This document shows, one piece after another, positions 19,289-27,759 of a DNA stretch of 64,000 bases. The notes beneath the pieces were generated by a model. It was given only the letters and a program-made list of their open reading frames with translations, made no database searches and was not told the origin of the DNA. A program made the translations under genes and the position numbers. Position 1 is the stretch's first letter. Each line of letters begins with the position of its first letter. Source of the DNA: Sphingobacteriaceae bacterium (GTDB lineage: Bacteria; Bacteroidota; Bacteroidia; B-17B0; Aurantibacillaceae); NCBI GenBank assembly GCA_947453445.1, contig CANGGP010000007.1, positions 17,985 to 81,984 of the forward strand. The letters are read 5' to 3'.

Positions 19289-20979
19289 CCTGTTTTCTGA
19301 ATTTGAAAATTGTTGTATTTAAAAATATAAACCCCGCGGTTGTCGAAGCCGGTGCTTAAATCAGGACGTACAAAATTAAAACGCATGTAATTGCCTTCAC
19401 TTGGGTGGGTATTTAAACTGTGAACAAAATCAGGACCAATTTCTTTCAAATTTTTCAGGTAATAAAAGGCATTCTCAAACCCAATAAAATAGTAGTCGCC
19501 GGGTACTGTGTTCTGTAATACTTTATATTCTTCTTTTAATGCGTCAAATTGGTTTACGTTAGTAATGTTGTATTGATGCGGAAAGGTAAACCCTAGTTGA
19601 TTTAAGTAGGCTTGGTCAATATTGTCCATACTGCGTAGGCCTTCCCAGCCGCACAAAATCACTTCTTTTTTCTCAGCCATAATGGCCAATTGTGTGGTAA
19701 AGTCGGCAATAAATACTTCATTGCTGCTTAAGCTCACCACAATGTTGCGGGCATTTGGTTTTAATTGTTCTTTAATTTTGGTGAAATCTCTTATCACCAA
19801 CAAAGTATCTTTGCTGTTTTTGTTTCTTAGCTTTATTTTATCGTTGTAATATTTTTTAAAAGCTTGGGCAAATTGAATTTCTTTTTTCTCTTTATCACCC
19901 GGCATCATTAAAATAATACCCGATTCATTGTTCTTCAGTGAATCCAAGCAATAGTCCGCAAGGCTCTCCAGTAATGTGTATTCCGAAGGATTGGTTTTTG
20001 AAACATAAATATTATTGTACAATATTTTATTGGGTTTGGTTAATGGCGAAACAATTGGCACATGTAATTCCTTCGCTTTTTTAGCCACTGTTTTAAATCC
20101 GCCGGCAAACAAAGGACCAAAAATCATGTCGAAGTTTTTAAATTTTGGGTCGGCCGCAAATTGCAACAATTTAAGGGAGTCTTTATCATCAATATCAAAC
20201 ACTTGAATGTTTAATTCAAAATCTTTTGCACGCAATGAATCGCAAGCACGCTTAAAGCCCAAATAAAAATCGTAGGCCAAGGCCGGCACCATTGGGAAAT
20301 TGACTTTGTTTTTAACGGCTTCATTCACATCCATGGCGGTTATTTCATCCAAACGAAAAGGTAGTATTAAAGCAATGGTGTAAGCGCTTTTCTTTGGTTT
20401 CGACACAAGCTTAAAGGCCGACGAATCAATCACATTGGTATTTGGTTTGACTTCCTTTACAGTGTAGTTTGGTTTGTTTTCTCGCACCACCGGCACCGGA
20501 CTTTTCTTTTTATTTTTTTCACCCAACACCAGCCATTGACCTTCTTTAATGCCTTGCGCCGCGCTTGGATTAAATTGAATCAATTGTTTGTCGGTGAGTA
20601 GAAATTTATTGCAAATTGAATACACCGTTTCGCTTTTAAGTACTTTGTGCATGATGTACTTGCTTGTATCGATGTTGTTGTTTGTAGTGTTGGTGCTGCT
20701 TGCAACGCTGTTGGGAACATTGCTGTTAAAAGGAATTTTAATTTCCTGATAAGCATTGATGCCTTTTTTTAAAATAGGGTTGAGTTGGTAAATGTCGTCG
20801 ATACTTACCTGATACAATTTTGAAATTGCGTATAAACTTTGGCTCTTTTCAATTTTGTGGATATAATACTTCTTACCATCAATGGTTTCAATTTGCGTTG
20901 ATTTGTTTTGGCCATGCATGGCTGTAATCAGCACAAATAAAAGTGCGAAGAAAAAATTATGTTTTTTTATTGGCAACAT
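19279..20979 (-). CDS. LysM-domain protein with periplasmic-binding-protein fold
   Basis: About 566 residues from ATG 20979 (MLPIKKHNFFF), giving a good signal peptide; an upstream ATG at 20997 would overlap guaA. Two LysM repeats (YYIHKIEKSQSLYAISKLY; YIMHKVLKSETVYSICNKF) bind peptidoglycan. The rest (about 195-560) resembles a type 1 ABC-transporter binding fold (AYTIALILPF, MIFGPLFAGGFKTVAKKA, VPIVSPLTKPN). No permease is nearby, so it may sense or tether rather than import. It lies 8 nt downstream of guaA and overlaps hemF. Confidence 0.85.
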   Translation of the reverse strand: MLPIKKHNFFFALLFVLITAMHGQNKSTQIETIDGKKYYIHKIEKSQSLYAISKLYQVSIDDIYQLNPILKKGINAYQEIKIPFNSNVPNSVASSTNTTNNNIDTSKYIMHKVLKSETVYSICNKFLLTDKQLIQFNPSAAQGIKEGQWLVLGEKNKKKSPVPVVRENKPNYTVKEVKPNTNVIDSSAFKLVSKPKKSAYTIALILPFRLDEITAMDVNEAVKNKVNFPMVPALAYDFYLGFKRACDSLRAKDFELNIQVFDIDDKDSLKLLQFAADPKFKNFDMIFGPLFAGGFKTVAKKAKELHVPIVSPLTKPNKILYNNIYVSKTNPSEYTLLESLADYCLDSLKNNESGIILMMPGDKEKKEIQFAQAFKKYYNDKIKLRNKNSKDTLLVIRDFTKIKEQLKPNARNIVVSLSSNEVFIADFTTQLAIMAEKKEVILCGWEGLRSMDNIDQAYLNQLGFTFPHQYNITNVNQFDALKEEYKVLQNTVPGDYYFIGFENAFYYLKNLKEIGPDFVHSLNTHPSEGNYMRFNFVRPDLSTGFDNRGVYIFKYNNFQIQKTGWK

Positions 20980-20987
20980 CCGTGTAG

Positions 20988-22517
20988 TTATTCCCACTCA
21001 ATGGTAGCGGGAGGTTTGGAGCTAATATCGTACACAACGCGGTTCACGCCTTTTACTTTATTAATAATTTCATTGCTCATTTTAGCGAGGAATTCATAAG
21101 GTAAATGGCACCAATCGGCCGTCATGCCATCGGTGCTTGATACGGCGCGCAAGGCAACTACGTTTTCGTAAGTTCTTTCATCGCCCATCACCCCAACACT
21201 TTGAATTGGTAAGAAAATAGCGCCGGCTTGCCATACTTGGTTGTACAAACCGTGTTTTTTTAAACCATCAATAAAAATGGCATCCACATCTTGTAAAATG
21301 GCTACTTTTTCGGGCGTTATATCACCCAAAATACGAATGGCGAGACCGGGACCGGGAAAAGGATGACGATTTAAAATGGCTTCATCCAATCCTAAAGTAT
21401 GACCAACGCGACGCACTTCATCTTTAAACAAACTGCGCAGTGGTTCTACAATTTTTAATTTCATGTAATCGGGTAAGCCGCCTACGTTATGGTGCGATTT
21501 AATGGTGGCTGAAGGACCTTTCACGCTAACGCTTTCAATCACATCAGGGTATATTGTGCCTTGTGCCAACCAGGTGGCATCTTTAATTAGTTTTGATTCT
21601 TCATCAAACACATCAATAAAAATTTTACCAATGGCTTTGCGTTTTTTTTCCGGATCACTTTCACCTTTCAGTGCATCGTAAAATTTTTGTTTGGCATCAA
21701 CGCCTTTTACGTTAAGGCCCATGTGTTGGTATGAATCGAGTACTTGTTGAAATTCGTTTTTACGAAGCAAACCATTGTCTACAAAAATGCAATGTAAGTT
21801 TTTGCCGATGGCTTTGTGTAATATCATGGCTGCCACGCTACTGTCGACACCGCCGCTGAGGCCGAGTACAACTTTTTCGTCGCCAATTTTATTTTTTAAT
21901 TCTTGAATGCTGGTTTCAACAAATGAGTTGGGAGTCCAATCGCCTTTACAACCACAAATATTGAACACAAAGTTTCTCAGCAATTTGGCGCCTTCGGTGC
22001 TGTGGTATACTTCGGGGTGAAATTGAATACCAAAAGTATTTTCGTTTGCCACGCTAAATGCGGCCACTTTTACATCGTGTGTACTGGCAGTAATTTTATA
22101 GTTTTCAGGTAATTTTAAAATGGTATCGGCATGGCTCATCCACACTTGTGAATGGCTCGACAAGTCATTTAAAAGAGGATCTTTATCGTCGACTACTTCC
22201 AAATGGGCACGGCCATATTCGCGGCTGTTTGATTTACCAACTTCACCACCAAAAAAATGGGCCAGGTATTGGGCACCGTAACAAACACCTAAAAGGGGCA
22301 ATTTACCTTTTATTTGACTTAAATCAGGTTGCGGCGGATTTTCTTCACGCACGCTGTGTGGACTTCCGGAAAGAATCACACCTTTAATGGCGGCGTTGAG
22401 TGTTGGAATTTTGTTGTATGGGTGGATTTCGCAATAAACGTTTAATTCCCTTAAACGGCGGGCAATTAGCTGTGTGTATTGTGAACCAAAGTCAAGGATT
22501 AGAATTTGTTCTTGCAT
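20988..22517 (-). CDS. guaA: GMP synthase (glutamine-hydrolysing)
   Basis: About 509 residues from ATG 22517 ([19 protein letters not shown]). The amidotransferase domain has [15 protein letters not shown] with the catalytic Cys and [10 protein letters not shown] with the His. The ATP pyrophosphatase domain has [14 protein letters not shown], and the C-terminal dimerisation domain ends in the typical KPPATIEWE. It converts XMP to GMP. An in-frame ATG three codons upstream is possible. Confidence 0.96.
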   Translation of the reverse strand: MQEQILILDFGSQYTQLIARRLRELNVYCEIHPYNKIPTLNAAIKGVILSGSPHSVREENPPQPDLSQIKGKLPLLGVCYGAQYLAHFFGGEVGKSNSREYGRAHLEVVDDKDPLLNDLSSHSQVWMSHADTILKLPENYKITASTHDVKVAAFSVANENTFGIQFHPEVYHSTEGAKLLRNFVFNICGCKGDWTPNSFVETSIQELKNKIGDEKVVLGLSGGVDSSVAAMILHKAIGKNLHCIFVDNGLLRKNEFQQVLDSYQHMGLNVKGVDAKQKFYDALKGESDPEKKRKAIGKIFIDVFDEESKLIKDATWLAQGTIYPDVIESVSVKGPSATIKSHHNVGGLPDYMKLKIVEPLRSLFKDEVRRVGHTLGLDEAILNRHPFPGPGLAIRILGDITPEKVAILQDVDAIFIDGLKKHGLYNQVWQAGAIFLPIQSVGVMGDERTYENVVALRAVSSTDGMTADWCHLPYEFLAKMSNEIINKVKGVNRVVYDISSKPPATIEWE

Positions 22518-22597
22518 AAAGCGCAAAAATACAATTTTATTTGCCCTTTTGGAGGCAATATTCTGTGCTTCACATCATTTAGTTTTTTAATAGATTT

Positions 22598-22627
22598 TTT
22601 GTTGGAGTGAAAATAATTGTATATTTG
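22598..22627 (+). promoter_or_regulatory. Promoter of tRNA-Pro
   Basis: TTTG at 22598-22601 and TATATTTG at 22620-22627, separated by 18 bp, match the Bacteroidota -33/-7 consensus. Transcription would start about 75 nt before the tRNA. Confidence 0.6.
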
Positions 22628-22709
22628 CACTCTCAAAAAATACGGGAATGCAAATTTTCGGATTTTGTTTCAGAAAAAGGATACCAATTCTGAATGAAAA
22701 TGAGACAAT

Positions 22710-22783
22710 CGGGGTGTAGCGTAGCCCGGTATCGCGCCACATTTGGGATGTGGAGGTCGTCAGTTCGAATCTGGCCACCCCGA
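22710..22783 (+). tRNA. tRNA-Pro (anticodon TGG)
   Basis: 74 nt. The acceptor stem CGGGGTG pairs with CACCCCG plus discriminator A; the anticodon stem CCACA/TGTGG closes the loop TTTGGGA, so the anticodon is TGG. The T arm contains GTTCGAATC. CCA is not encoded. A large branched hairpin starts directly downstream. Confidence 0.95.
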
Positions 22784-22920
22784 CGAAAAAGAAAAGCCTT
22801 GCACGATAGTGCGAGGTTTTTTTGTTTAGAGCGAGAAAGCGCCCCAAAGGGCGTTTTCGCAGCGATAAACAAAAAAACCGCTCGACGCGCTTTTCGCGCG
22901 GCGAAGGCTTTTCTTTTTCG
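22784..22920 (+). repeat. Large branched inverted repeat directly after tRNA-Pro
   Basis: Outer arms 22784-22800 and 22904-22920 are perfect 17-bp complements; middle arms 22815-22828 and 22866-22879 are perfect 14-bp complements; the inner part pairs GCGA..GCGCCC with GGGCG..TCGC around 22831-22860. Between the outer and middle arms each side has its own small hairpin (GCAC-GATA-GTGC at about 22801-22812, GCGC..GCGC at about 22885-22900). The whole can form a four-armed cross. It probably serves at least as 3' processing or termination structure for the tRNA. Confidence 0.7.
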
Positions 22921-22928
22921 CTACACCC

Positions 22929-23151
22929 CCTTTCAGATCAGCGCAGCTAATCTGGAAGGTAATAATGTTTGTTGTTCTTTTTTAAGTATACCTTCCAGAT
23001 CAGCGCAGCTAATCTGGAAGGCAAGAAATCTAAATCAATTTTATTTGATTTTAGACTTTTCAGTTTATCGCAGCTAATCTGGAAGGTAAATAATTTAAAT
23101 TATTATTATTTTGTCTTAGTCTATCCGAATCAGCGCAGCTAATCTAATTTT
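22929..23151. repeat. Four 31-nt palindromic repeats with CRISPR-like spacing
   Basis: Copies at 22929-22959, 22991-23021, 23056-23086 and 23121-23151. The best copy (the second) is CCTTCCAGAT, CAGCGCAGCTA, ATCTGGAAGG, a hairpin with a 3-nt loop and one mismatch. Start-to-start distances are 62, 65 and 65 nt, leaving AT-rich spacers of 31, 34 and 34 nt. Copies one and two are nearly identical, three and four progressively degenerate. No cas gene is in the window. Confidence 0.75.
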
Positions 23152-23233
23152 ATTATTTAGTTTATTTCAGTCCGTATTGAAATTCATTCGCAGATTTGCC
23201 GGTTAAAGTTTGAGATTTTATGCCGATTTCAGC

Positions 23234-23400
23234 GCCAAGGATGCGAAAGGTTTAGCTCTTTTTTGCGCTTGTCTTTTTGCGCAAAAAAAGCCGAAGCGAA
23301 GCGGAGCCTGTAGCAGCCTGACTCCCGAAGCAGCAAAACAAGTTGAGGGACGAAACGTAGTTTTGCGCTTTCGGGAGGGGCGCCCATAAAATAAACGTGA
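23234..23400 (-). repeat. Structured dispersed repeat, copy C
   Basis: Read on the minus strand: GGGCGCCCC, then an arm CTCCCGAA..GCAAAA pairing with TTTTGC..TTCGGGAG, then TCAGGCTGCTACAGGCTCCG, a further GC-rich hairpin region with GCGCAAAAAG, and CTTTCGCATCCTTGGC. The order of blocks matches copies A and B. It ends about 70 nt before the repressor gene, in the opposite orientation. Confidence 0.65.
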
Positions 23401-23420
23401 ATACCACCGTAAAAAAACAA

Positions 23421-23452
23421 TTTGCAAATAACTATAAATAGTAGTAATTTTA
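23421..23452 (+). promoter_or_regulatory. Promoter of the XRE-S24 repressor gene
   Basis: TTTG at 23421-23424 and TAATTTTA at 23445-23452 with 20 bp between them resemble the Bacteroidota consensus with one mismatch. The two palindromes at 23431-23467 overlap it. Confidence 0.4.
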
Positions 23453-23467
23453 AACTATAAATTATAG
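23431..23467. promoter_or_regulatory. Two operator-like palindromes before the repressor gene
   Basis: ACTATAAATAGT at 23431-23442 and CTATAA-A-TTATAG at 23455-23467, sharing CTATAA and centre-to-centre about 24-25 bp apart. They sit between the promoter elements and the ATG at 23470. Autoregulation by the downstream repressor is inferred. Confidence 0.5.
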
Positions 23468-23469
23468 CA

Positions 23470-24237
23470 ATGAGTAAAATTTCATCTAACATCCGTTTTT
23501 TACGCCAGTTAAAAGGCTTGTCACAAGAGCAATTGGCCGATGAGTTACAAGTTACGCGTTCGCGTATTGGCGGCTACGAAGAAGCCCGCAACGAACCACC
23601 CATTGATTTATTAATCAGGTTGTCGGAGTTTTTTCACATTGCCATTGATGCTTTGGTGCGTGGTGATTTAAAGAAAACCAATTTGGATGGTTTGATGAAA
23701 GTAGGTAAAAACCGCATCTTGTTTCCCATTCTGCTCGATCCAGATGGTAACGACATGGTTGAGCTCATTCCTTTAAAAGCTTCGGCCGGTTACCTCAAAG
23801 GTTATGCCGATCCCGATTACATCGAAAAACTGCCGCAAATGAAATTGCCTTTTTTGCCTACGGGTAAACACCGCGCTTTCCCCATTAAAGGCGATAGTAT
23901 GCCGCCTATTAAAGAAGGTTCTTTCGTGATCGGTAAATTTATTGAGCGACTTGAAGACATTAAGATGGGACATACCTATGTGGTGGTAACCAAAGACGAT
24001 GGTTTATCTTACAAGCGCGTGATGCAGTACATTAAAAAAGAAGGGGCTTTTGAATTGCATTCCGACAATAAAATGTACCAACCTTATAAGGTAAAAGTGA
24101 ACGAAATTTTAGAGATGTGGGAATACACTTGCTGCATTAACATGAATCAATACGACGATGCCGAACTCAACCTCGATAGCATTATGAATATGCTGCGCGG
24201 ATTAAAAGTTGAGATTGCAGGCATTAAAAAACGTTAG
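23470..24237 (+). CDS. XRE-family repressor with S24 (LexA/CI-type) self-cleavage domain
   Basis: 255 residues. The N-terminal helix-turn-helix (about 5-60) contains LKGLSQEQLADELQVTRSRIGGYE. A linker carries the candidate autocleavage site ASAGYLKGY (Ala106-Gly107). The S24 peptidase domain has the nucleophile Ser143 in PIKGDSMPPI and the general base Lys182 in LSYKRV. This set is complete for LexA/CI-type self-cleavage after DNA damage, but such regulators are also chromosomal controllers in this phylum. No phage genes are nearby. Confidence 0.9.
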   Translation: MSKISSNIRFLRQLKGLSQEQLADELQVTRSRIGGYEEARNEPPIDLLIRLSEFFHIAIDALVRGDLKKTNLDGLMKVGKNRILFPILLDPDGNDMVELIPLKASAGYLKGYADPDYIEKLPQMKLPFLPTGKHRAFPIKGDSMPPIKEGSFVIGKFIERLEDIKMGHTYVVVTKDDGLSYKRVMQYIKKEGAFELHSDNKMYQPYKVKVNEILEMWEYTCCINMNQYDDAELNLDSIMNMLRGLKVEIAGIKKR

Positions 24238-24263
24238 GCAAACGTGAAGCACTAATAAAGGTA

Positions 24264-25070
24264 TTACCAGCCAAAACCTAAAGCATAACCAATGTTTAGG
24301 CTTGGTAAAATGCGCACACTCAAAAAGTCATCGGCTTTACGGTAAGTTAATTCGTTTTTTAAGGTAACCGGATTTTGAACATTCAAAAAATCATAATGTG
24401 TAAACTTAAAGGATTTTAATCCGAAGTTGATAAAAAACTCGTGCACAAAATTGTTTTTATCGCCCGACACTGAAGTAAAACCAAAGCCCACGCTGAAAGC
24501 ATTCATTTTAAATTGTATGTCGTTTTCGCCATCAACAATATTGCCGTTAATGAGTTGTGGCAATAAATAATCGATTCTTTCTCTGCGGTAATTCATTTCA
24601 AAAAAGGCTTCTTCAAATGCTGTGCCGCTAAAATAAAGTTTTGCTCCCAAGTGCAACAGGGGAGAACTTCCTAAGTAACTTGCAGTGGCCATAGCATCTT
24701 TTGGTTCTAAAGAACTACCATCAGAAAAGCGTGATAAACCACTCGCGATAAATGCATTTTGAAAAATATCTTTGCCAAAGGCTTTGCCAATGCCGCCCAC
24801 ACCAACCAAACCCTTGTACAAAGCTCTTTCATAACAAAAAAATACTTTTTGGCGTGTCAAAAGGGTGGGACAAAATTTCGCTACATTTTTAAATTCAATT
24901 TCAATGTAAGAATTTTCGTCGTAGGCTTTTTTAACCAGGTTGTTAAACATTGAACTGGCATTTGGGGTGTATTTGTCATCAAGTTCATTTTTAGGCAAGG
25001 TGATTTGCGCTGAGCCAAAAGAACAATGAATAACTAAAAGAAGTGCGTATGTGTATCGAATAAGTTTCAT
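24264..25070 (-). CDS. Secreted / outer-membrane protein of unknown function
   Basis: 268 residues with a signal peptide ending around GSAQ (residue 22). The mature part has alternating hydrophobic strands and ends NIGYALGFGW, an aromatic C-terminus typical of outer-membrane barrels. No family recognised. It follows the protease gene after 4 nt on the same strand. Confidence 0.65.
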   Translation of the reverse strand: MKLIRYTYALLLVIHCSFGSAQITLPKNELDDKYTPNASSMFNNLVKKAYDENSYIEIEFKNVAKFCPTLLTRQKVFFCYERALYKGLVGVGGIGKAFGKDIFQNAFIASGLSRFSDGSSLEPKDAMATASYLGSSPLLHLGAKLYFSGTAFEEAFFEMNYRRERIDYLLPQLINGNIVDGENDIQFKMNAFSVGFGFTSVSGDKNNFVHEFFINFGLKSFKFTHYDFLNVQNPVTLKNELTYRKADDFLSVRILPSLNIGYALGFGW

Positions 25071-25074
25071 GTGA

Positions 25075-26748
25075 TTATTTCGTTTTTACCAGTACAACAT
25101 AATTGGTTAATACTTTTAATTTTTCCTCCAGAGTCAATCCGGTAAGTGAGTTATTGGCAGGTAAATCAATTTTATCGTTTAATAATTCAATCAAATTTTT
25201 GATGTAGTTTAATTTAATGGCATACGATACATTATCGGCATCGCGATACACAGCGTTAATAACGCCAATTAGTTGCCCACTTTCGTTAAATACCGGCCCG
25301 CCACTATTGCCCGGTTGAACAGGAATAGAAGTTTGAAACGAATTAATGCTTCCGTTGTAACCGGTTTTAGAACTTATTTTACCATCAGTAAACTTGGCTT
25401 CTTTGCCCATGCCTGATAATGCGTGGGGGTAACCAATGGTAAACACGCTGCCACCCACATCGATGCTGCCATTTTCTTTAAACGCATATTTAATCTCAGG
25501 AATAGAAGTAAAGGCTTCATCTTTAATTTTAAGTATGGCCAAATCATTTTCTTTGTCCTGTAGCACCAATTCGGCTTTGTAATTGAGTTTGCCGGTAGGA
25601 CCATTTAACTCAACCACAAATTTGTTTGAATTATCAATTACGTGGTGATTGGTTAAAATATAACCGGAGGTACTGAAAAGTAAACCCGAACCGGTTGCTT
25701 TTACATCTTTATCACTTGGGGCAGGTTGGTTATTGCCGGAGGCATTGCCACCACCGCCGGTTGAAGAAAAATTCATTTCTTTAATACTGAACTTGTCGAC
25801 TTTTAATTTCGATTTACCGCTCAATACAAATCCAAAATTATTGCCATACAACTTAACGGCATCATCTTTATATTGAATTTCACCATTTACCGAAAAATAA
25901 ATTTTATCACCGGTAGATAATATTTTTAAGGCATTGTTTTGTTTAGGCTGAATAGCCGATACGTACATGGCATCAATATCGGTTGATTTAACCCCTTCGT
26001 AAAATGAACCCAAAAACATGTTGTGTTTTGAAATCACAAAGAAGTGATAGTTTTGCCAATCTTTAAAACCAAATATGATTCCAACCTTGGCATTTTCACC
26101 ATTCTCCGAATTATTGATGATGGCTTCTATGCTATATTCACTCGATTCAACAGGATGATTGATAAAACGTGAAGTGCCTTCCTTGGTAAGTGAGGATAAT
26201 TCTAATTCACCGGTAGCGTTAATGCTGGCGATACTTTTGTCACTTGAATATAGATCCCATTCATTGTAATTGTTTAAGAAATCATCTTCAAATATTTTAC
26301 TTTTCGAGCCGTCTTCATTGTATTCGGTGTAGGTGTTGTCTTTAAGTTTACCGTTTTCAAATTCAAGTTCTTTCCAAATTTTGCCTGATTCGTAATAATA
26401 GCTGGAGGTGCCGGTTTCGATGCCTTTTTCGGTAAAATTGCGTGTTTGTTTTAAGTTGCCGTTTTTGTAAAACCATTGACACATGCCGGCGTACACGTTT
26501 TTATTTTCATCTTCCATGTCAACGGTTTTTATTTTACCGCGAAAGTAAATTTTGCCGTTGCTGGTGTAAAAACAGCGGTAGTATTGGTCGGTATCACTCT
26601 GTTGGCGATAATAATACGACATGCTTTCATTGGTGATTTTGCCTGATTTATCAAAAAAGCTTTTTGGATTATCAACCTGTGCAACTAATTGACCTAAAAA
26701 GGTGAAAAATAGAAGCGCGAAAACAATTAATTTTTTATGCAACATCAT
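25075..26748 (-). CDS. Secreted chimeric protein: YwqK/MORN-like repeats, lectin-like domain, trypsin-like serine protease
   Basis: About 557 residues from ATG 26748 (MMLHKKLIVFALLF), giving a clean signal peptide; the frame is open further upstream. Residues about 25-125 contain MORN/YwqK-like repeats (CQWFYKNGNLKQTRNF, SSYYYESGKIWKELEFENGKLK). Residues about 150-325 look like a concanavalin/LamG-type beta sandwich (VGIIFGFKDWQNYHFFVIS). The C-terminal part is an HtrA-type trypsin fold with catalytic His (TNHHVID, about 366), Asp (ENDLAIL, about 401) and Ser (PGNSGGPVF, about 482). No PDZ domain follows. Confidence 0.85.
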   Translation of the reverse strand: MMLHKKLIVFALLFFTFLGQLVAQVDNPKSFFDKSGKITNESMSYYYRQQSDTDQYYRCFYTSNGKIYFRGKIKTVDMEDENKNVYAGMCQWFYKNGNLKQTRNFTEKGIETGTSSYYYESGKIWKELEFENGKLKDNTYTEYNEDGSKSKIFEDDFLNNYNEWDLYSSDKSIASINATGELELSSLTKEGTSRFINHPVESSEYSIEAIINNSENGENAKVGIIFGFKDWQNYHFFVISKHNMFLGSFYEGVKSTDIDAMYVSAIQPKQNNALKILSTGDKIYFSVNGEIQYKDDAVKLYGNNFGFVLSGKSKLKVDKFSIKEMNFSSTGGGGNASGNNQPAPSDKDVKATGSGLLFSTSGYILTNHHVIDNSNKFVVELNGPTGKLNYKAELVLQDKENDLAILKIKDEAFTSIPEIKYAFKENGSIDVGGSVFTIGYPHALSGMGKEAKFTDGKISSKTGYNGSINSFQTSIPVQPGNSGGPVFNESGQLIGVINAVYRDADNVSYAIKLNYIKNLIELLNDKIDLPANNSLTGLTLEEKLKVLTNYVVLVKTK

Positions 26749-26801
26749 GATACAAATAGAAGAAATAAATATAAGGAAAAACCTGCCTTGCAAACAAAAT
26801 A

Positions 26802-26834
26802 TTTGTTCAGTGAAGCCGTTATTTACTATATTTA
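26802..26834 (+). promoter_or_regulatory. Promoter of the 26854 lipoprotein gene
   Basis: TTTG at 26802-26805 and TATATTTA at 26827-26834, spaced by 21 bp, match the -33/-7 consensus with one change; the ATG is 20 nt downstream. Confidence 0.5.
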
Positions 26835-26853
26835 AGGGTCAGAAATCTATTTT

Positions 26854-27453
26854 ATGAAAAAACTCAGTTTATTGTTGGTTTTGGGCATTTTGTTTTCATC
26901 ATGCGGCCACAAATTTTCATTGCAAAAAAGAAGATATCAAAAAGGATTTTATTTTACAGAGCACACAAGCAAACAGCATTCAGAAGCCAAGCAACAAGGC
27001 AAAATGCTGAGTTTTGAGAAAAGGAAATCTGAACCGCAAGCCAAGTCAAACGTGCCAACAACCGACAATTTGCGTGAGGAAACTTTAAACAATGTGTTAC
27101 AGGTGAATGAAAATCCGAATAAAGTATTGCAAAGTGGGGTGAAGCCTGAACAATTTCTAAAAAGCAAAAATTCAAACAAACTATATCATCCGATGCAAGC
27201 CTTAAATGCAAAGGCAGTGAAGCAGTATAAGCACAAGCAAAATATTTTAAGGCAGTTGAACAAAAGGGATGGGAGAGATTTTTTAACCACCGTATACGTA
27301 GGTTACATCGTTGTGGCCTTAATCCTCCTGTTCATTAGCGCTGTGTCAACCTTAGGCTTAGCTCAAACATTAATTTTGATTGCACTAACCATACTTGGGA
27401 TCATGATATTATATATTATTGGTAAAATATTTATGTCACTTTTTGGGAGATAA
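26854..27453 (+). CDS. Lipoprotein with C-terminal membrane segments
   Basis: 199 residues. The signal ends in a lipobox, LFSSC, with Cys at about 17. LQKRRYQKGFYF just after it is a motif common to short Bacteroidota lipoproteins. The middle is hydrophilic and basic; residues about 147-197 form one or two hydrophobic helices (YVGYIVVALILLFIS; LTILGIMILYIIGKIF). Function unknown. The gene stands alone between minus-strand neighbours. Confidence 0.75.
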   Translation: MKKLSLLLVLGILFSSCGHKFSLQKRRYQKGFYFTEHTSKQHSEAKQQGKMLSFEKRKSEPQAKSNVPTTDNLREETLNNVLQVNENPNKVLQSGVKPEQFLKSKNSNKLYHPMQALNAKAVKQYKHKQNILRQLNKRDGRDFLTTVYVGYIVVALILLFISAVSTLGLAQTLILIALTILGIMILYIIGKIFMSLFGR

Positions 27454-27710
27454 TTTTTCATCCTTTATTGTGTGCAATTTAATTAAAAGCCAAACAGGTC
27501 AATGGCATTGCATTTAAGCGTAAGATAGACCAAAGCTAGATTTCAATGAATCACTATCGCCTGAATGCTTTCATTGTTGTCGGGTAATCGTATTTTATTT
27601 TCACTTGTATTTGGGTTATCGGGCAGTTTGGTTTTAGCCATTCCATACATTACAAGATGCATGTTTTTGTGAAAATAAATCAAAGCAAATGAGGGTCATA
27701 TTAAGAACAT
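27454..27710. other. Intergenic stretch with a possible 39-codon remnant
   Basis: No established gene. On the minus strand 27543-27662 is an ATG-initiated 39-codon frame (MHLVMYGMAKTKLPDNPNTS.. ending IQAIVIH) that looks protein-like but matches nothing I know; it could be a fragment of a lost gene. The rest is AT-rich without clear structure. Confidence 0.25.
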
Positions 27711-27743
27711 AAAAAAAGCCGCTAAACTTTAGCGGCTTTTTAA
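27711..27743. terminator. Bidirectional Rho-independent terminator
   Basis: GCCGCTAA / TTAGCGGC hairpin flanked by A-run and T-run on the two sides; it sits after the lipoprotein gene that ends at 27760 on the minus strand and can act in both directions. Confidence 0.85.
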
Positions 27744-27759
27744 TTTATTTGAAGGCTGA

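Noticed and set aside
22710..22783. Attachment site for an integrated element at tRNA-Pro
   Set aside because: No integrase and no duplicated tRNA 3' end within the visible region.
22929..23151. CRISPR array
   Set aside because: Dimensions fit, but the repeat is a full-length palindrome, copies degenerate, spacers are AT-rich, and there is no cas gene in the window; called a palindromic repeat array instead.
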